DNA of 64,000 nt. Source: Glandiceps talaboti (lineage: Eukaryota > Hemichordata > Enteropneusta > Spengelidae). Position numbers and translations under genes: made by a program. Shown in pieces: positions 38,011 to 51,065 of the stretch. The stretch is from contig NC_135553.1 of assembly GCF_964340395.1 (NCBI RefSeq), forward strand, positions 16,914,501 to 16,978,500, read 5' to 3'. The notes under the pieces were generated by a model. It was not told the origin of the DNA and did no database searches. It saw only the letters and a program-made list of their open reading frames with translations. The stretch's first letter is position 1, and each line of letters begins with the position of its first letter.

Positions 38011-39377
38011 AGGAGGTGTCAAATTCGAATTACATCAACGACGCAACTTTCGGCACAGACTGAAACGGGCGCTCTTGTCAACATTCGAACGCGAAATAAA
38101 CGCGTGTCTGGAAGTGAAGTGAAGTGTTATATGTTTTAAGATCGCTGTACATACTCTTGAATTGAAGATTTAGGGTGAACGGAAGATAATTTCGTATGAG
38201 TTTCAGAAGTCCTTGTGAAGAAAATTAGCTTTACTACCATGACTTCATGAGGAACTGTCTTATAAAATTTAGACTTGTTGAAATGTATCAACAACCACAC
38301 TCCCTATATTGCTGGTCAAGCAAAACATTGACGTGTGAAACAGAAAAGTTGGAGTCGGTCTGACGCTAGAATTACACGAGTTCGCGAACTATTGCACGGT
38401 TAACCGTAACATCTGAATACATCAAAGATATTTTACGTGAGATACCCCCAGGTCATAAATGTCTGCTTCTACACAAGTCATCCAAGTTGAGTACGCCCCC
38501 ACCACAAACAAGCAAAACATTTTCTTTTAATCTTCTCCTTATTGGTTGCTTTGATTTCGACTGCTCGAAATGAAACTGACATGACAATTGGAAACTTAAA
38601 TTGCATTATTCCAAAACAATGACTTGTATAGTAGTCAGATGAAATTTACATACTGACCATAATTCCATATCACCATTAAATGAAGTACTTTGTTTGGGTT
38701 TTTGCTTTGTTACTATGGTAACCAGATTTGCTATACAGATTGATTCTATGTCGTTTTGGAAGCATATCGCTCGATAGGTCAGCAGTGTCACCAGAGCTAG
38801 AAGGCGATTGATGGGGTCAAAGTAGCCCTAGGTCAGTAACCGAGTACAGTAATGTCCTGCCAATTTAAAATTACTGAATTTATAGTTTGTTTTTCAGTAG
38901 ATGTATTCAACCAAAAATAGATTATTTTTCAGCTGTCTTGCCAACTATAGTATGTCACTAGTCACACTGACTCTATTGAGTGTTTACGTATCGTATTGTA
39001 AAGCCTACAGTTCAAACTGCAACAAATCATACAAGTTGTATAAAAACTATCTACATTGTCTCCCCATGGAAGAAGTATCCATGGTAACATTAATAAGATT
39101 TCAATGAGGGGTTCTACCCAAAATCAATAAATACATCTAGTAGCATAGCTTTTGAGCCTCACAGTGTGTGCAATGCCACTTTATCATGTGGCTAGGTACG
39201 TATACTGCATGCCATGTTCAGTGGATCAACAGGTACTGATATGAGTTATTTCCTATTTCATAGTGACCACACTCCGCAATACAACAATAGCAATTTCCTT
39301 ACATGAAATCAACATTTAACTGTTTCAACAATGTGAGAATGAGATATAAGGTGCGAGATCAATATATATTTCAAATC
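38011..39377. other. No gene recognised
   Basis: Intron 2 sequence; no exon with a family match was found on either strand. Confidence 0.4.
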
Positions 39378-39723
39378 AATGTAGGATGAAAAATTAAATT
39401 CTTTTACTTTTGGGGTGTTTTTTTAGTTGTCTAGTTCTCATCCTACAGAAACGATTTTACTTTTTAATGGGTCTGTTTGTACCCCTAAAAATGCAATTAT
39501 TTTTTTTTTTTAAATATCCCCTAAATTGAGAAATCGAAGAATTTTCACTATAGCACAGCACTAAAGTGTCAACAAAAGATCTATTTTTCCTCACTACATA
39601 CTGGCTTTGTATTCATAGCATTACTACACACTGATTTGAAATTGGATGGACATTTTTAATTTTGGCCAATTAAGTTAGGGGGGGGGGGGGAACTAAATGT
39701 TTTTAGCTTTTTATCCTACATTG
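39378..39723 (+). mobile_element. TIR element family 3, single-unit copy
   Basis: Ends CAATGTAGGATGA and TTATCCTACATTG are inverted. The interior (CTACATACTGGCTTTGTATT; TAAAGTGTCAACAAAAGAT) is the reverse complement of the 7661-8134 copy but carries only one of the ACTACATACTGGC units. A G tract sits at about 39678. Confidence 0.65.
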
Positions 39724-39724
39724 A

Positions 39725-40070
39725 ACTATTGACACCCCTAATGTGTTGATTTATTATACATAATTATGTGCTGACAGAACTATCCCTTGGTACCCATGTG
39801 TTCCAGTATTATGAAATTTCATGTGAATTGTGTCCAAAAATGTTTGAAATTTGGAAGGGGGGGGGGGGGGGGGGGGGGTCATAATTATGAATATTATGGC
39901 CACTTTGGCTTTGGGAGAAATACCTAAACTCTACACATGAATAATTCAGTTGTTTTATCATACATATGAACTGACAGAAATATACCTTGGTGCCTGTGTG
40001 TTCCAATATTATACAATGTCAAGTGATTTTTGTTCAAAATGTTGAAATGTTGATGGGGTGGGAATAACAT
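39725..40070. repeat. Direct duplication with G-homopolymer
   Basis: GAACTGACAGAAATATACCTTGG-type text occurs twice (about 39770 and 39965), each followed by CTGTGTGTTCCARTATTAT and TTGAAAT..TTGGA. The first copy ends in a 20-base G tract at 39858-39877. Confidence 0.55.
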
Positions 40071-40329
40071 TTTTACTGGCATTTTAAAGTTAGCATACAC
40101 ACAATGATTTTTGTTGTATAATTATGAAGAGGCATTGGTACATTATACATATGTGCAAAGTTAAACAAGCTCATTTAAATTTTTGTCAAAATTCAACAAT
40201 ATTTCATAAACAAAATTCTGTCAAAAATGTCTAAATAATCTTTAACTGTCAACAATTATGTTGTAGTTAATTGTTGTAAATCTACTTATTTTGACCCAAA
40301 ACAATATGTGTAGATACAAGAAATGGTTT

Positions 40330-40640
40330 TAGTAAACAAACAGAGTGACGCAAATAAACAACAGATAAGATTATGTACATGTAGAGGGCGCACTTCTTTT
40401 AATACTCAACATGGGAGAACTTCAGCATCCTCATCTGAAAACAGAGGTATGTTGGGTAGACAAAACATTTTGTCATTGCCTTGGTCCTGTTGTGGACAGT
40501 ATTGCACATGCACTCCGTGCTCAAAGCGCTTTACAATTATTACCCCTGGCTCGGATCAGAACAGCACAACGGCCCTTTAGTCTTCCTCAACTCCCCGGGG
40601 AGCATACAATCCATTGCAGCCATTTAAGCACATAGGATTA
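40330..40640 (+). repeat. Dispersed repeat shared with 41995-42055
   Basis: GCAAATAAACAACAGATAAG...GAGGGCGCACTTCTTT is repeated at 42000-42045. The rest (CAAAGCGCTTTACAATTATT; CCCCGGGGAGCATACAATCC) looks like repeat sequence rather than gene. The 85-codon frame is not family-like. Confidence 0.4.
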
Positions 40641-40894
40641 AAACCTTCACATTGCAACCTACAATGTACATCCTACCAGGTCCCCAATCATACAGCTGGC
40701 GATCCCTTGCTGTTTTACCTGTATGCAGACATACACACGCATAAACACAATCATACATGTCTACAGAAATCCATTCAGGTTTGGGACTACGTGACAGAAC
40801 TGTTGCAGGCTCCATATCATGTCAGCGTTGAACTGTCAAGACTGTGAGTAATCATCCATGACTGTTTGAGTCATTACTCCAGGAGTCCCCGTAA

Positions 40895-41505
40895 AGTTAC
40901 ACTCATCATTTGGCTGTTACTATGGTGTTCCTGTTGCTAGGCATATTTGCATACATTTTTTGAATTTTTATGCAATTACCTATTAATCCATTAACCTTGC
41001 AATATACATCATCATTTGGCTGTTGCTATGGGCATGGTCTTGTTGCTTGGCATATGTGCAGACCTATTTGAATCTTTAATCACTTGCTTGTCGATCCCTT
41101 TTATCTTTGCAATATACACCAGCGTTTGATTGTTGCTAAGAGCATAGTCATGACTGCTAGGGCCAGTTGTGTCAAAATTTTTGAAATTTGAGCAATATCT
41201 GCAGAATAACACCTCCAAAACATCCCCACCAATGTTTCAGACCAATCTGCCTAGTAGTTTTTGAGTGTTTTTGACCAAAAATGAAATGTTCTGACCCAAA
41301 TCACACACATGTGATGTGATCAGTTTGCTTTGAACAATTTCCCAACTAGACACCAAAAGTAATGTCCCCACCAAATACCAAGGCAATCGGTCCAGTGTTT
41401 TTTTACTTTAAGTTGCTTACACACAGACACACAGACAGATCGACAGACAGATACTTTACACTGCCTATAGCACTGCTGAATCTCAGTTCAGTTGTGCTAA
41501 AAATC
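40895..41505 (+). mobile_element. TIR element family 1, copy E (3' part)
   Basis: Two or three GGCTGTTGCTATGGGCATGG units, the module ATCTGCAGAATAACACCTCC, then CCACCAAATACCAAGGCAAT, an ACACACAGACAGATCGACAG run, and the family end GCACTGCTGAATCTCAGTTC then AGTTGTGCTAAA. The 5' end is absent. Confidence 0.65.
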
Positions 41506-41511
41506 CCTTGT

Positions 41512-41575
41512 CTCCACTGGGATTCAAACCCAGGACCTCCTGACTACTAATCCTATCCTACAGGAAGCCTATGTA
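41512..41575 (-). repeat. tRNA-like fragment, possible SINE head
   Basis: On the minus strand GTAGTCAGGAGGTCCTGGGT followed by TTGAATCCCAGTGGAGAC has a B-box-like GGTTTGAATCC and a foldable T arm (CTGGG/CCCAG). The acceptor and D arms do not form a full tRNA. It directly abuts the end of family-1 copy E. Confidence 0.35.
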
Positions 41576-43447
41576 TTATTCTTATGCTGATGAAGTGATA
41601 TTTGACCTGTGACCTGACCTGACCTCAAGCTTTCTGGCACTTCTCACTGTATGTCAAATAATCGATCATACCATTAGTATTTGTATTTCTAAATACCATG
41701 GCCAATTATAAATAATCAACTCCATGAACGTTTTTGAAGAAATGAATCAAAACTGGTGTGCACTAAGTATATTTATATTGTAATCCCACAAAAAAAATTG
41801 TGTTTATAGATGACGTTAGATTTCATGGCTGTGTCTTGGCTTTTGTGAGTCACCTCAATCTTCTGCCTTCCTTCATCCCAGGTAACTGACGAACAAAACT
41901 ATGAGATTTAATTGTCTTTTCATACAATGCAAAGCTTAGCCCTTCCATTAATTTAATAGGTAGGTTACTGTAATTCAAACTGCTTGACAGACTGATGCAA
42001 ATAAACAAAAGATATTCATATTTATATGTTGAGGGCGCACTTCTTTACTCACAACGTGTGACATTGTCGTCCAAATGTGAAAACTGATGACAGCATTACT
42101 AACTGAATTGGTTATCAACTATATTTGACATGGTGTCAAACAAATGATAGCAAAACAGTATCTTGGAAAAAATGAAATGGAAAGATTGCTTACACAGACA
42201 TCACAGAGACCAATATACTTAGCCTGGAATCCATGCAACTTAGGGATTTTAAATTTTAAATCCTCATGAATTCCAGGCTACAATATACTATGAAGTGAAG
42301 TCTTTTAAACCCTGAGTTTGCATTTCTGTGTGCACTACTAGCAAAGCTGCCAGCCACACCTACAACTTGTACAGAACTTCAACAAAAACAATTTGTGTAC
42401 ATAACAAACTATTGAATGTCAATGAGATGGCATAGCAATGAATACAAATACTTGTTGCATACACATGTCACAGCTAGCCCAGAAAGAAAAAAAAATGTTT
42501 ACACAGATATTGATAGATTACTAGTATTGGTTTCAAAGCTTGTCTCCAAGTTTACTTCACTTGTTGAAGTGTACTGTAAAGTGCTTGAAGATTTTACAAT
42601 GTATCTCAGATGGATACTGATAACTGTTACACTGAGTCCATGTATTTGCCAGAATGAATAGACAGGAGACAGGAAGTTTTCATCTTCTCCATGAATGGTT
42701 GCTTTTCATGCACATCTATTTTGTATTTGAGTCCATGTAAATGAATACAAATTATAACTGTGACAGAATGCACATGTTCAAAGAAGAATTACTTATCATC
42801 CTAGCAGCCATATCATTCAAATATACTTGTAACTAGTATTTACAAGCAATTCCTAAGTGTGTGCACCCCGGTGTTTACTGCTGATAAGTTTTAGTGTAAT
42901 TCCAATAATGTCTCTGTTGTAGTTAATGTGGAGACAAAGTTGAAAACCAATTCTAGTAATATATCAACATCTATGTAAACATTTTTTGATCTAGGCTAGA
43001 TTAAATCAGCTGTAAATATTAGTGAATACCTGGCTTATTTGTTATGCTTGTCAGCAACAGCAGTGTTGACTTCACATTAGTATTTTCCTCACCTTTTCTA
43101 TTTTTTTAAAAACAGTTTATATTTTATTTATACAAATGAAAAAAAATGTACAAAATAAGTAACTGACAGACAAGGGGAAAGAAATGGGAGAAGGGTCAAA
43201 CTAACAAAAATAAAAAAACCTGATACAGTACTTTTGAACTTTACATTACGTCGAAAAGGTTCCCTTTCTCTTAAGTATTTTGTTTGTCTTCATTATAAAA
43301 TATTCTGTTTATTTCATATACATGGATATGACTCTAACCATATTGCATGCTGGTACATGACCCTTTTTACACAGTGTTGAGGAGTATAGTGATGTGCAGA
43401 TTGTGATTCTGTCATTAATGGGTTACACTGTTATAAACAATACTTAC
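41576..43447. other. No gene recognised
   Basis: B3GNTL1 intron 2. A hairpin (AGCCTGGAATCCATG...CATGAATTCCAGGCT) lies at about 42221-42280. An 81-codon plus-strand frame at 42416 has no recognisable homology. Confidence 0.4.
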
Positions 43448-43570
43448 TGTACTTGAATCATTGAATGCAGACAGTTCTATGTTGCCATGGAAATGTGTTG
43501 TTTGTTGCATTACCGACTGTAAACATTCTTCCAACCACTTGTCGGCATTGTGTACTGGTAAGATAATGGA
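43448..43570 (-). CDS. B3GNTL1: B3GNTL1-like exon 2, GT2 nucleotide-binding region
   Basis: A 41-codon exon is bounded by ttttacag and gtaagta and is phase 0 at both ends. It encodes [17 protein letters not shown], the GT2 beta1-alphaA element that contacts the nucleotide sugar, then LSAFNDSST, the second beta strand with the conserved D that binds uridine. Human B3GNTL1 has [10 protein letters not shown] and LSVFNDAS here, so orthology is clear rather than generic GT2 similarity. Confidence 0.92.
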
Positions 43571-43829
43571 CTGTAAAAGATAATTTTTGAAAATAACAAC
43601 TTATAAATGTTATCATGGCACTGATCGAAATTTGGAAATCAAACTACAACTGCTGACATCAGAGTGTGGACGAACAGAACCTGATACAAACAGGGAAAAT
43701 TTAATTGGATTGGTAACACTTGGCACTGCATGCTGAAAGTACAGAGACTTGTAAGTTGTATTACATTCCCAGAGGGAGGGGGTCAGTGACTTTTCGTCAG
43801 CCCAATGGAAAAATCCATCAACTGCATCA

Positions 43830-43859
43830 CCCACACACACACACACACACGCACGCACG

Positions 43860-43930
<71 letters not shown>

Positions 43931-43960
43931 TCACATTCACATTCACACACCCTGGCCACA
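43830..43960. repeat. (CA)n microsatellite in B3GNTL1 intron 1
   Basis: ACAC with a short ACGC interruption, then a pure CA run and a TTCACA coda. Frames are artefacts. Confidence 0.95.
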
Positions 43961-44455
43961 AAAACTGACCGGTCCCTAATCTTGAGCGTGGTGATGGACT
44001 TATTAACGAGATTTGACCTGAACTGCATTGTATGAATTCATTCATTTGGATAAAGTATAGGGCTCGGTTGGGTGGGTGGGTTGAGTCAATTTTAGATATG
44101 ACAACTCATTTGAATTTACATCTCACATGGTCTGTACAAGCATGGAGGTATAATTTTACCTCCATGGTACAAGACATCAAACTTGTCAACATTGGGCAAT
44201 TTAATCCGAAGTGACTGTGAATCTCGAAGGATACAGGTTGTACGTTGCCAACATCATCACGCTAGATAGTAGAAATATGTTAGTTTACAGCACAGGCGCT
44301 AGTGAAATTGCTAGATCATAGAGAACTTACACAACGGAGAACTACATAACATAGTGCATGGATGTATATTAGGAGAATACCTAAGTAATACATCCATATG
44401 TAGCGAGCAACTCCGTTGGTTTACAGCGGTATCGTATCTAAAATAAACTACTTAC

Positions 44456-44479
44456 CACGTCAATGTCATCTCTTTGCAT
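44456..44479 (-). CDS. B3GNTL1: B3GNTL1-like exon 1 (start codon exon)
   Basis: An eight-codon initiator exon reads MQRDDIDV and ends in phase 0 at a strong donor (GTG|gtaagt). Joined to the next exon it gives DIDV-SIILPV, matching the short MQ...V leader before SIILPVHNA in vertebrate B3GNTL1. The ATG was chosen because it keeps this phase; the next ATG downstream (AGAGATGACA) is in another frame. The exon is too short to prove alone, and support comes from phase, donor and leader similarity. Confidence 0.75.
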
Positions 44480-44530
44480 ATTTAGAAATTTCTTTACTCA
44501 TTATTATCCTTCTAGTATCTGAGTGAAACT

Positions 44531-44599
44531 TTAATATGCAAGTAAACCACTATTGGACGTTCGTCTACCAGTGGTCAGTGGCAGGTCAGTGGTCGCCAT
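44531..44599 (-). other. Possible upstream ORF in the B3GNTL1 5' leader
   Basis: A 22-codon ORF starts in a good context (AAAAATGGCG), reads MATTDLPLTTG..., and ends in TAA about 50 bases before the B3GNTL1 ATG. It is not in phase to splice onto exon 2 at either nearby GT. If the transcript starts further upstream it would act as a uORF. No promoter element is clear. Confidence 0.25.
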
Positions 44600-45360
44600 T
44601 TTTTGACAAACGCCCTCTCTCCACCACGGAACAATAGTCTTTTGTTTTTACTATTACTATTGCTTTGGCAAATTGGCCGAGATCGTTCTTCTCCTGGATC
44701 TCTTTTCGGTGAGATAAATCAATGAATGCAGTTTTTGGCTTGTGCATCAGTTGGTCCTCTTGAAAAATGTGTTCACGTTCTTAATATCATAAAATTCCCA
44801 TATTCAATATCGTATCAAAACCTGGTGTTACATTTTCAACAAACAGTGATATCCAGGCATATCACTGTATATACAAAAGCGACACGTCCTGCACAGCAAA
44901 TGTAGTGCATTGCTTCGGAATCTGTATTGTGTCGCTTCATACGTGTTTCAGTTTGGTGAGTGGAACAAAAATGTACGACATTGACGACAACAAAAAACAA
45001 GGTTGCGTATGAAAACAAAACTTGCCAGACTTTTTCTCTCGCAGCTGTACTGCGATTCTAATGGTAACTTTCAAATTTACATGTGATAACGTCTATAACT
45101 TTGATAGTTTTCAACCACACAGCCTAACGGCTACATTTATCAATCTAACATTTTGAGATAAGCCCTCTGCCCCCCCCCCCACCCCATGCTTTTAAATATG
45201 CCCACTGTGACTACCTGAGATAGAATCATGAGGTCACAATTTTTTTTTACTTCTGTTGGAACAATTTTTTTTACTCAAGCCATTACAGGATCAAATTATT
45301 TTTTTTTCTCTTCACCCGCCGACAATTTTTTACCCAACCCCCCCCCGAAATCAAATGGTT
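44600..45360. other. Presumed B3GNTL1 5' flank; no gene recognised
   Basis: Includes CCACCACGGAACAATAG and moderately CpG-bearing sequence just upstream of B3GNTL1. No TATA box in consensus position can be assigned because the transcription start is unknown. Confidence 0.3.
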
Positions 45361-45500
45361 CTCCCCTAACAGGGGGCCATGAAAACAAATGAGAGTTCAA
45401 AGGGGAGGGGGCTGCGAAAATTCTGATGGTATGAAGGGGTCCTGAAATATTTTGCTCATGATTTGAACCAAATCAAACCTCAGGAGCGGTCGTTTACCAA
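45361..45500 (+). repeat. G-rich dispersed repeat, copy 1
   Basis: GAGGGGGCTGCGAAAATTCT...GATGGTATGAAGGGGTCCTG...AAATATTTTGCTCATGATTT...CAGGAGCGGTCGTTTACC. It is paralleled at 50930-51065; related G-tract pieces lie at 12121-12160, 46270-46450 and 63300-63375. Confidence 0.6.
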
Positions 45501-45561
45501 GATTCAGTAATGAGTTGGTGACAGTATTTGTGTATGCGAATGTATTTGTTTATGCCTTCCC

Positions 45562-45562
45562 C

Positions 45563-45619
<57 letters not shown>

Positions 45620-45722
45620 GCAGACTGACTGTATCTCTCTTTCTAGTCTCTGTCTCTGTCTGTCTCTGTCTCTGTCTCTGTCTCTGTCTCTGCCCCTGCC
45701 TCTCTCTCTATCTCTTTCTCTG
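45562..45722. repeat. (CTGT)n and (CTCTGT)n microsatellites
   Basis: About 15 CTGT units (45562-45620), then a TCTGTC/TCTCTG imperfect array. Confidence 0.95.
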
Positions 45723-46259
45723 TGGAGCCTTTTTTGAACATTTAGGAGCAGTTGTTTACCTTGTACTTTGCAAAATTGTTTACTTCGTTTACCTACCACA
45801 CATTTAATTATGAGGCAGTCAATAACCAAGCAAATGTGTGTTTACGGTCTGCCAAAATATAAGTTAAAGTGTAGGTAATAAGGCCATACATTTGCATAAT
45901 AATGTATTGACTCGAGTAAAATTGGGGTATTGAAGACAATTTTCATGTATAATCTATTGCTTTCAATAATCATGATAATGTGTATGGTTTGAAATGGTAT
46001 GCCATTAAATGGCTTCCTACATGTCCTTGTTTTTTTAAAGTGCTTACTGTGAAAGGGGGGCACCCCTCCCACATCCTCCCCACTAGCTATCATGGGGGAT
46101 GTTGTTTCTGCCCAGAATAAAGATTGAAAGAGAAAACCCTGCTAGCTAAGTATCTCCAACTATAGGTTACAGCCCAATGTGAGACCTTTCTCGCAAAGCC
46201 CACATATATTTGTAAATCTCTCATTGTTATGTATGGACGCCAAAGTTGATTTCCACCTC

Positions 46260-46460
46260 TGAAGTGGAGCGCGCGCGGGGGGGGGGGAGGGTACTGTTAA
46301 TTAATTGCACATTAAAATATGTGTGGCCGAGAGGGGGGCTACGAAAAGTCTTGCGTTCAGTTCGCGGGGGGGGGGGCATGGAAGTTTTTGAGAGCACGAA
46401 GGGGGAGGCTAAGAAAAAATCTGTGACCAAAATAATTTATCCCCCCCCCCCACCATAAAT
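46260..46460. repeat. G-tract repeats
   Basis: G tracts near 46280 and 46367 and a C tract near 46441, separated by GGCTACGAAAAGTC and GAGGCTAAGAAAAA text that matches the dispersed G-rich family. Confidence 0.5.
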
Positions 46461-49400
46461 TCTATTCCCAACCTTAGGGCGGCCCTTTTTATTTTTCTGT
46501 TTCTCATCTCCCGACCGACCCTAATTTGCAGCTCCGACATCAGAAAAAAAAAAGTTTTTTTATTTCCGACCGACCCCTGAGCACAGCAAAATTGTAAGGT
46601 TCCTCATGGCGTCTTAGACCAGTTCTGCCGAGGCCACGACCTTGCGACATTGGCCCCCTAAAATTACAAATGACGCAATAATTTTCCCACTTTGCGTCGC
46701 TTTGGCGCATTCATTTTACGGCAGACATCAAAATTATCTAAGTCCACGGCCGGACCAGGCCAGGCTCTTACTCGACGTCAATCCCACAAGAAGTATACTG
46801 ACTGCGTAAGGGAAAGTTTTGTTGACATCATATAAGATACAGTGACAATGCGCAGTTCTATTGTTAACATAAAAATGCCACAAAAAGATCAACTTTGATA
46901 AACTTTATCTACAAATTGAAACATTAGAGGGAGTAGATGAGACGTCGAAATGGACGTCTCTCGTCACATGTTTTGTCTACCGTCACTGTCGTGACCTCTG
47001 ACCTACTCACTGACGTGTGCGAAACACTGAACTTGCTACTGGAACGCGGAACATCTATCTGCCACAGCTCAGAAGCCTGAGTAAACCAAATTTATGGGAC
47101 AGGTTGTGATTTTCATTTGTTGATGGGTTAAATTAAATGAGTACATGTGTATTTTGATTCCGAAAAAGCTGTGTTAGGGGATCTTGTTGCATGATGTTGA
47201 CAGTGACACATGCGAATGTTGGGCACTGAATCAATGCGTAATCACTGGCATGGCCACTATAGACGGCCGATGCATGTGCGCCCGGTCAGACATGAAGAAC
47301 GAACTTGTTGTGCAAATCAGAAAAAATCAATGTGGTATTTACAGAGCATCCCAACTTTGATGTTGTTGATAGTTTTAGTTAAAGATTCAAGTTCTGAGTT
47401 TCAAGGACACCTAATGTCAGCTTTCCGTATCAAGTTAAGTTTACGGTATGTAACTATGCTGTCATTTGATATAGCAGGACCAAATCATGATACACAGCCA
47501 GTAACGGTTAATTAATAAAAAAATAAATTATTTTAAAGTTTGTTTGACTATTATTTGTAAGTTTTTCGTTCACATTTGGTACTTCTTAAAGTCAGGGATT
47601 TTTTTTCTTCAAAATGTCATGAATTTGAAGAGGGCATGTCATTGATAAACACAGCAGTGTACTAACAATTTTAAAAATGAAACAAGTGGTTACAAGTTTA
47701 GGAGTTCTCAAAGTTTTTATTCAATCATATGTTCACTGTGACTTATTTTGAAGTTGTTCTTTGTCCTTGTCTGAAAAAAGGGAATTATGAATTTGAGCAC
47801 TGCTATTCATCGATATTCAGATTAAAAATTGTGACTACCTGGCTGTCCAATCTTTCTAAACATATGTAATATACTCTGTAGAAATGACTTAAAATTACAT
47901 ATTCTTAATTGCCTTCTTTTTATAAGGTGTAATGTGTAGTGCACAATTTTCAAAAATAGCTTACTGGGAACTGTTATTATTCATAAATGGATTTTTTTTA
48001 TGTAGTTAGGTAATGGTCTATACGTAATGGAATATCTCAGACCACAGTATCTCTATAGAGGTCTGAGATAATTTATATGAATATTTCATAGACAATAATA
48101 ATTGACCCCACTCCCTGTCAAATGGCACCACTTTTTGCAACCAAGGGGCCTTTGTCCCCACTTGTTGGAAACCTTGGCAGAACACTGCCGTCTACCCCCC
48201 CCCCCCACCCACCCCCTTTGTTACATCAGAGCAGCATGTGTCTAAGGCCGTTGAGATTTGATGAGGGACAGGGCTCGAAATTAATACTGTCCCGCAGTAC
48301 ATTTAGCTGCAATGTAATAATAGCTCAGAATATTTCCATCATTTTCAAAATTATGCTTAAATTTGGTAAAAGTCATACTGCATTCCTAATTTCTTGACCA
48401 GTTTTTAGCTTTAAATCAGTTGTATCATCGGGGAAATGATCGACTCCATAGCGTTTCATGACCCATGACATGCATAATTCCGAGGTTTACATTATTACTT
48501 TTAATTACTTTTAAACAGTAAATCCCAAAGGAGTTCTAGAAATGTTTACATGAAACATGTTATCTGGTGGATTATTTTGACAAGTTCACACTGAAGAAAA
48601 ATGTTTCATAGAAGTAATGATTTATATAAATGAAAATTCATCTCGCACACTGATGACAATCACGTAAGTGTTTCAAAAAGTTACACACTGAAGTTCAAAT
48701 TGGATAACTTGAAAAAATTGTTAGCGATGTCAATGCCACTTTCATTAATAAGACGAATGTATTAGTACTCCTGATAAAATCATACAATAGTTCATGGCTA
48801 CAGATATACACCCATCAGGATGATAAGTATTCAATCATCTTCTTACAAAGTTGTTCTACGGACTTGTCAACCTTGCTAAAATGAAGGAAAGAGACTTGTA
48901 ACAAGGAATTCAATAAAGAGAAGAGAAAAGAAGTTGTAAAGAGACTGACAGGACAGAAAGGACAGAGAGTAGAACTGAAAAAATACAGATTTTTTTTTCT
49001 TGCCCCCTTTTTTTTTATTTCGCCCGCCCGCCCCACCTGACTTTTCCATTGGAGATGAGAAACAAAAAAAAAAAACCTCACCCTTAGACAAAGTAATGAT
49101 ATGAATGGGGACATAACCAGAATTTCAAGGTCAAGTGTTCGTCTCACCATAAATCAGAGTATAAGTTCGTTAAAACCAGTCATGTTAAATCTTTATGGGA
49201 GATTTTTTGTTTATAATACAATTAATTCAAACATCAAAGTACGCCGGTGAAAGTCTATACCTTCTTGATGTCGTTTAATTTTTTATTTCGTTCTTTGTAG
49301 AAACTGAAAGAATAAGTTCGATTTCAAAGAATGCCGATTTGTTCTCCAGTGTGACAGACGTTCCCGATACGTCTTTCAATCTGTACCGTTTTCAGGACTG

Positions 49401-50084
49401 GTCTTTCTCATATTTTTCAAAATTGCGTTGTTGAGATAAAGAAACGATTCGTACTAGGCTGGATTCACCGTGACACGGAGTCTACTTATGCTGTCAAAAA
49501 TGACATCATCACGTACATCTCGTTCATATCATCGTACGAGAGGAGAAACAGCCGCGACTGAAAATATACGTATCTGTCAAGTAGTTTGATAGTAAGTTAC
49601 ACATTTTACTTTAAATTTGTTCCTTTAAAACCCCATTACAAGTTGAAAGGTCAACTCAAAGTCGCGATTCAATATCTAAAATATCAAAGTGAAAGATTCC
49701 GTCGTTGTTTTCGCTTGATATGTAAGCTCACATGTAATATGGTAGCGAGTGTTTACACAAACGACTAGACCTTTCGGACTACAGAATATCTTATATAATT
49801 CATCGGACGATAGTTCTACATAATCTGTTGTGATATCGTTGGTGCCATGTGACCCTACGATGATAGCTTACTTTATCTCGTGCTCTGAGCCAGATTGACC
49901 ATCCCTATACGTAATTTGAAGCCATTGGTGGGTAGGACATGTTTTCTAGAATTTTGTTTTTATTTATTTGCCTGAGCGACTTAGAAATTACGGTAACGAA
50001 TTTATTAAAGGCAGCCATCTGCGTTCTATAACTAAAACGATATTTTTACAGTCGGGAGGGGCGACTCATTTATTCATTCACTTG

Positions 50085-50085
<1 letters not shown>
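46461..50085. other. Intergenic; no gene recognised
   Basis: Two related low-complexity repeats (46480-46580 and 48980-49085) share TTTTTATTTC(G)CCCG/CCGACC blocks and TTTCTCATCTC. A CpG-bearing stretch at 46600-47060 contains GACGTC/TGACGTG motifs. The 101-codon frame at 47210 is not recognisable. A C tract occurs at about 48197. Confidence 0.35.
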
Positions 50086-50153
<68 letters not shown>

Positions 50154-50330
50154 CGCGCGCGTACGTGCGTGCGAGCCTACAGGGGGCTGCAGGTAGGGAG
50201 GTAGGCAAGCGGGCAGGCGGGCAGGTAGATAGGTAGGTGTAGAAAGATATAGGCAGGGACAGGGTGGATGGATAGATAGGGCACGGTTGGTAGGTAGGTA
50301 GGTAGGTAAGTAGGTAACGTATGTATATAT
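50086..50330. repeat. (GT)n then (GGTA)n microsatellites
   Basis: A GT run (50090-50148), a GCGC stretch, then GGTAGG/GGCAGG imperfect repeats to about 50320. Confidence 0.9.
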
Positions 50331-50904
50331 TGTTAAGTTTGTTGATACGAGTTATCCTAATGACGTCAGTAAGTTATTAACACATCATCGGCCACAGTTG
50401 TGGTTTTGATTTTAAATGACAGCGATACATTTATTTCATCACTTGTATTGTGTATTTCAACCATGAGACCTACCATTTACACATTTTGTGCATCCATGCT
50501 ATAGTTATTAGACAATTCAATACAAATTATTATGTACAATTTTTAGACTATCACAATTTGATCTTGAATTGTAATTGTCGAAGATTTCATACCCACTATC
50601 AGTCAAGTATGTTTATATAAACTTTACACATACACGGACAACCTCTTACTCAGCAAAATAGGTCTATCCACAGTCCCTCAATCACTGTGGTCTATCATAG
50701 AGATTAATCGTAGATCGATGTTTCTAACAACGTCACAGGAGCTGGCGTTGATGCTACGTTCGCCACTAGAGGGCGACCCGAAGGGTTTCAAATTGTTGCT
50801 ATATATTGACAACAATATATAACAACACCTGTGTATTTCCGAGTATGGTTGTGCATAGCGATAGGCTCTAACACAACCATTAGGAAACAAACATAACTAA
50901 TGAC

Positions 50905-51065
50905 ATGGGGGGGGGGGGCTGAGAGGAGACAATAGGGGGGGGGGGGCTACGAAAAAAAGGGTGCGAGGGGAGGCTTAAAAATTCTGATGGTCTAAAAGGG
51001 GTATTGCGAAATATTTTGCTCATAATTTAAACCAAATTGAACCCCAGGAGCAGTCCTTTACCTAG
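50905..51065 (+). repeat. G-rich dispersed repeat, copy 2
   Basis: Two G tracts then GGCTACGAAAAAAAGGG...AAATTCTGATGGTCTAAAAG...AAATATTTTGCTCATAATTT...CAGGAGCAGTCCTTTACC, collinear with 45400-45500. Confidence 0.6.

Noticed and set aside
41512-41575. Functional tRNA gene
   Set aside because: Only the T arm/B box is convincing; D arm and acceptor stem do not pair.
44531-44599. ATGGCGACC as the B3GNTL1 start codon
   Set aside because: Neither GT after it leaves phase 0 needed for exon 2, and the frame ends in TAA; the MQRDDIDV exon fits phase and sequence.
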